Assembly (NCBI GenBank): GCA_028288595.1 | Contig: JAQBNK010000020.1 | Location: forward strand, 1 to 45,822 | Source: Chitinophagaceae bacterium | Lineage (GTDB): Bacteria; Bacteroidota; Bacteroidia; Chitinophagales; Chitinophagaceae | Reading direction: 5' to 3' | Length of the DNA: 45,822 bases | Part shown: positions 42,986 through 45,822 of the stretch, in pieces | Position numbering within the stretch: position 1 is the first letter of the stretch | Layout of the letters: the number at the start of each line of letters is the position of its first letter | Notes under the pieces: generated by a model | Told to the model about the DNA's origin: nothing | Databases searched by the model: none | What the model saw: the letters and a program-made list of their open reading frames with translations, nothing else | Position numbers and translations under genes: made by a program

Positions 42986-43933
42986 GTGATAAAAATCGAA
43001 TATAATCAAACCGATTACATGGAAGTGCTGCGCCATATGGGCAGGCAGCTGGATGTAAAAATGAACGGCAGCAAAATCAGCATGCCGGCAGATGTTGCAG
43101 AAGGAACTGTTTCGCTGGTTGAGTTCCCGAATAATTTACAGGTGATGATATCCGACTACATTGTAAAACAGGATGTATTACTTCACCGCAAAAAAAATAA
43201 TAAAGAACATTTCTCCTTACGCTTCGATGAATTAACTGATCCATCAGGGGTCAGAAAAAATTCGATCTTTTTATACAACACCAAATACGAGTCGTTTCAC
43301 CTGCATAATAATGATACCACTGTAAAAAGCGTAACGGTAGGACTTGAAAAAAAATGGCTGGAACAATTCTTAAGCGCAGACGCAGCAGGAGATGAAATAT
43401 TTAAATACATCCTGCTTAAAGTAACTGCCTTTCATTTTGATATTATGGATAATGAAATAAGGCAGGTGTTTAAAGAATTACTCGAAACTGATACGTCTTT
43501 TCCCGGTGTAAAAATTATACAGTATAACAGGGTAATGTTATTGATAGAAAGTTTTTTTTCGAAGATATATAAGAAGATCAGCGATACTCATTTTGAAGCA
43601 AGGCTCACCAAAGATGAAATAGCCCGTTTAAAAGTAGTTGAGTCGGGCCTGATGCAGGATTTTAGTATGCCACCGCCACCGATTAATAAATTATCGCAGA
43701 TGGCAGCTATGAGTCCGTCGAAATTTAAAAATGTGTTTAAAGACATGTATGGGCTTCCTGTATACCAGTATTACCAGAAACACCGGATGCAAAAAGCAAA
43801 AGCCATGCTGCTGTCGGGAAAATATTCAGTGAAAGAAGTAGGATATGAACTGGGTTATGCGAATATTAATAATTTCAGTAAGGCATTTCGTAAGGCATTC
43901 GACCAGTTACCAGTTCAATTGATCAGGCAATGA
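42986..43933 (+). CDS. AraC family transcriptional regulator (tandem copy 1)
   Basis: It is 315 residues with a GTG start (42986-42988). The N-terminal two thirds (about 1-210) match no ligand-binding domain I recognise. The C-terminal DNA-binding part has two helix-turn-helix units: INKLSQMAAMSPSKFKNVFKD (about 228-248), then the linker LPVYQYYQKHRMQKAKAML and YSVKEVGYELGYANINNFSKAF (about 283-304), ending FDQLPVQL. It is paralogous to the next gene: both share MSPxKxK, YGLPxYxYxQKxRM and SGxYSxKxVG. It overlaps that gene by 4 nt (ATGA). The ligand and targets are unknown. Confidence 0.88.
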   Translation: MIKIEYNQTDYMEVLRHMGRQLDVKMNGSKISMPADVAEGTVSLVEFPNNLQVMISDYIVKQDVLLHRKKNNKEHFSLRFDELTDPSGVRKNSIFLYNTKYESFHLHNNDTTVKSVTVGLEKKWLEQFLSADAAGDEIFKYILLKVTAFHFDIMDNEIRQVFKELLETDTSFPGVKIIQYNRVMLLIESFFSKIYKKISDTHFEARLTKDEIARLKVVESGLMQDFSMPPPPINKLSQMAAMSPSKFKNVFKDMYGLPVYQYYQKHRMQKAKAMLLSGKYSVKEVGYELGYANINNFSKAFRKAFDQLPVQLIRQ

Positions 43934-44886
43934 TTAAAATCAGCTACGATACCGACAGTTTTAACGATCTCTTGCCTGCTGTTGCAAGGGCCTTCAAAAC
44001 GAAGAATGAACTTAATAATCTTACAATAGATAACGAACTCGCTAAAGGTTATTGCTGGACCTTCACTACAACTGATAATATAAACCTGGTGGTATTTGAA
44101 TGTTTGGTTAAGGAAGAAATGGACGTTGATCACTTTGCAAGTCATGGCAGCACTTATATACTGAGTTTTATCGAAGCCAGCAGTACTGATGCGCAAAGGC
44201 AACCGGTTAAAAAAGTAAATCTATACAATGGCTCAGCAGATATCCATCGCCATATACCTGCCAATACTTCCGTAAGACTTCTGATGATATTTATTGAAAG
44301 AAAGCATTTGCTTCAATTGATGGACGAGGAAGCGGTAGACGCATTATTGAGTAATTATTTCGAGCGATTATTAAAGAATGGTAAGGCATCATTTCCCGAT
44401 ACAGATTACCGCGGACTTTTAGAAGAATTGATTGCACCTGAAATCAAACATCCATTAAAACATCATTTCATTGCGAACAGGATAATGCTGCTGGTTGAAA
44501 AGTTTGTTACAAAAAATCTTCAGAAAAGAGAACACCAGGAAACATCTTTCAGCGATAGTGAAATTAGCCGGTTAATGAAAGTTGAAGGGATACTCGTTAA
44601 AGATTTTTCTTTGCAGCCGCCGACTATAGATGAATTGTCAAAAATATCGGCGATGAGTCCGACCAAGCTGAAAAAAGATTTTAAATGTTTGTATGGTCTT
44701 CCTATTTATGAATATTTTCAAAAGAACAGGATGATAAAAGCACGGATGATGATATCATCAGGAGAATATTCAATTAAACAGGTAGGAAGAATGGTTGGGT
44801 ATACGAACCTGAGTCATTTTGCATCCAGCTTTAAAAAAGAATTTGGAATTCTTCCGAGCGAACTTTCAATTCATGCTGAAGGATAA
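43930..44886 (+). CDS. AraC family transcriptional regulator (tandem copy 2)
   Basis: It is 318 residues. The ATG at 43930 overlaps the previous stop (ATGA), which indicates translational coupling. Like copy 1 it has an unassigned N-terminal half and a C-terminal AraC double helix-turn-helix: IDELSKISAMSPTKLKKDFK and YSIKQVGRMVGYTNLSHFAS, with LPIYEYFQKNRMIKAR between. The two proteins clearly share an ancestor, with strongest similarity in the DNA-binding half; the N-terminal halves differ more. This fits duplication followed by divergence of ligand response. The C-terminus has a short extra tail (HAEG). Confidence 0.88.
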   Translation: MIKISYDTDSFNDLLPAVARAFKTKNELNNLTIDNELAKGYCWTFTTTDNINLVVFECLVKEEMDVDHFASHGSTYILSFIEASSTDAQRQPVKKVNLYNGSADIHRHIPANTSVRLLMIFIERKHLLQLMDEEAVDALLSNYFERLLKNGKASFPDTDYRGLLEELIAPEIKHPLKHHFIANRIMLLVEKFVTKNLQKREHQETSFSDSEISRLMKVEGILVKDFSLQPPTIDELSKISAMSPTKLKKDFKCLYGLPIYEYFQKNRMIKARMMISSGEYSIKQVGRMVGYTNLSHFASSFKKEFGILPSELSIHAEG

Positions 44887-44936
44887 TTAATTACTCACAT
44901 TGCAAATTATTTTTAAAGGGTGTTCATGAATGCTTC

Positions 44937-44966
44937 GCATTTAGCAGATGAGCTGATTAGCAAATG
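44937..44966. repeat. Weak heptad-like repeat between AraC copy 2 and kdsA
   Basis: GCATTTA, GCAGATG, then AGCTGATTA (9 nt) and GCAAATG share a GCA-based pattern, and the ends CATTT/AAATG are complementary. The pairing is imperfect. It is listed as a possible degenerate member of the heptad-hairpin class because it lies between convergent genes. Confidence 0.4.
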
Positions 44967-44972
44967 AAAACT

Positions 44973-45797
44973 TTACTTCACTGCCATTCTAACTCTTACC
45001 AATTGTTCCAGTAAACGTTCCAGCAGTTCAAGTTTCAGCATATTGGCTCCGTCGCTTTTTGCTTTAGAGGGATCAGGATGAGTTTCAATAAAAAGCCCGT
45101 CTGCACCAGAAGCTATAGCTGCTTTCGAAATAGTTCCTATCAGCTGAGGGTTGCCCCCGGTAACTCCGCTTGTTTGGTTGGGTTGCTGTAAAGAATGTGT
45201 GCAATCCATGATCACTGGTACGTTATGCGCCTGCATAATGGGGATGTTCCGGTAATCAACAACAAGATCCTGGTAGCCAAAAGTAGTTCCGCGTTCTGTT
45301 AGCATTACCTTATTATTTCCTGCCTTCTGAATTTTTTCAACAGCAAATTTCATCGCTTCCCCGCTAATGAATTGACCTTTTTTTACATTAACGATTTTGT
45401 TAGTTTCTGCTGCTGCCAGCAACATATCGGTTTGCCTGCATAAAAAAGCAGGTATCTGCAAAATGTCGACATGTTGTGCTGCAATCTTTGCTTCTTCGGC
45501 AGTATGTATATCGCTTGTAACAGGAAGGTGAAATTTATCTTTTATTTTTTGAAGAATTTGCAGAGCAGTTTCATCACCAATGCCGGTAAAAGACGAGCTG
45601 CTGGTACGATTGGCCTTACGATAACTTGCCTTGAATACATAAGGGATTTCGAGCCTTTTACAAATTGTATAAACCTTATCGGCAATAGTCATAACCATGT
45701 CCTCATTTTCAACAACGCAAGGGCCAGCTATCAGAAAGAAATTACCGGGGTCATATGATTGTTCACTAACCAGCTCCTGCAAATAGGAAGGGATCAT
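44973..45797 (-). CDS. kdsA: 3-deoxy-8-phosphooctulonate synthase (KDO-8-phosphate synthase), metal-dependent class
   Basis: It condenses phosphoenolpyruvate with arabinose 5-phosphate for the Kdo sugar of lipopolysaccharide. IAGPCVVE at 23-30 carries Cys27, the metal ligand that marks the class II metal-dependent enzymes (E. coli has Asn there). DCTHSLQQPN near 196, IETHPDPSKAKSDGANML near 240 supply His, Glu and Asp ligands. KASYRKANRTS near 57 is the substrate loop. It is 274 residues, full length. The ATG lies 25 nt before the window edge, so the upstream context is not visible. It converges with the AraC pair. Confidence 0.95.
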   Translation of the reverse strand: MIPSYLQELVSEQSYDPGNFFLIAGPCVVENEDMVMTIADKVYTICKRLEIPYVFKASYRKANRTSSSSFTGIGDETALQILQKIKDKFHLPVTSDIHTAEEAKIAAQHVDILQIPAFLCRQTDMLLAAAETNKIVNVKKGQFISGEAMKFAVEKIQKAGNNKVMLTERGTTFGYQDLVVDYRNIPIMQAHNVPVIMDCTHSLQQPNQTSGVTGGNPQLIGTISKAAIASGADGLFIETHPDPSKAKSDGANMLKLELLERLLEQLVRVRMAVK

Positions 45798-45822
45798 AAA
45801 GTATATTGAAATGCGAACTTAG

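Overview
The window reads as chromosome of a Bacteroidota bacterium, most likely family Chitinophagaceae or a close relative. The evidence is type IX secretion parts (a PorP/SprF-like protein, a giant PKD protein with a CHU_C/type B tail, a type A sorting-domain protein), Bacteroidota-restricted families (DUF4835, DUF4296, HYC_CC_PP), TAnnTTTG -7 promoter boxes, AT-rich intergenic DNA and few clear Shine-Dalgarno sites. I saw no tRNA, rRNA, CRISPR array, transposase or prophage gene. Most of the window is housekeeping DNA, densely packed and often with overlapping genes.

Layout. 1-561: the 3' end of an outer-membrane beta-barrel gene. 709-5317: htpG, convergent with a polyprenyl synthase-recJ operon. 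5511-7181: an OmpA-type protein ending at a strong terminator. 7396-11767: bamD-rpoZ-(terminator)-coaBC-DUF4835-DUF4296-scoA, continued by scoB and an M32 carboxypeptidase to 14060. 14140-17653: a small T9SS-tail protein, an rRNA methyltransferase on the minus strand, then grpE-dnaJ. 17650-23372, all minus: Na+/solute symporter, O-methyltransferase, glucosaminidase/LysM protein, hpt and a vWA protein. 23566-26105: a LOG-type protein, convergent with a GlcD-like oxidase and a small barrel protein. 26245-28991: an exported metal-handling cluster (HYC_CC_PP, two HMA proteins, a barrel, a DUF305-like lipoprotein). 29201-33302: a PAS-GAF histidine kinase, a GAF protein, three small unknowns and the largest gene-poor stretch. 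33429-42638, minus: aconitase, recG, the giant PKD protein and PorP/SprF. 42750-45797: PspC, two tandem paralogous AraC regulators, then kdsA on the minus strand.

The clearest signal not explained by genes is a set of intergenic hairpins whose arms are short tandem repeats with a strict 7-nt period. The heptamer differs at each site, but the architecture is the same at 2.5, 11.8, 16.4, 21.8, 33.3 and 40.3 kb, with a weaker case at 44.9 kb. They sit at gene 3' ends, between convergent genes, or inside operons (scoA/scoB, grpE/dnaJ). Other points to check are -7 boxes only 4-10 nt from start codons (possible leaderless messages), a recG without a normal start codon near its expected N-terminus, crossing inverted repeats between two divergent genes, and a serine at the usual catalytic cysteine of CoaC. 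All family assignments were made by reading the sequence; no database search was run.
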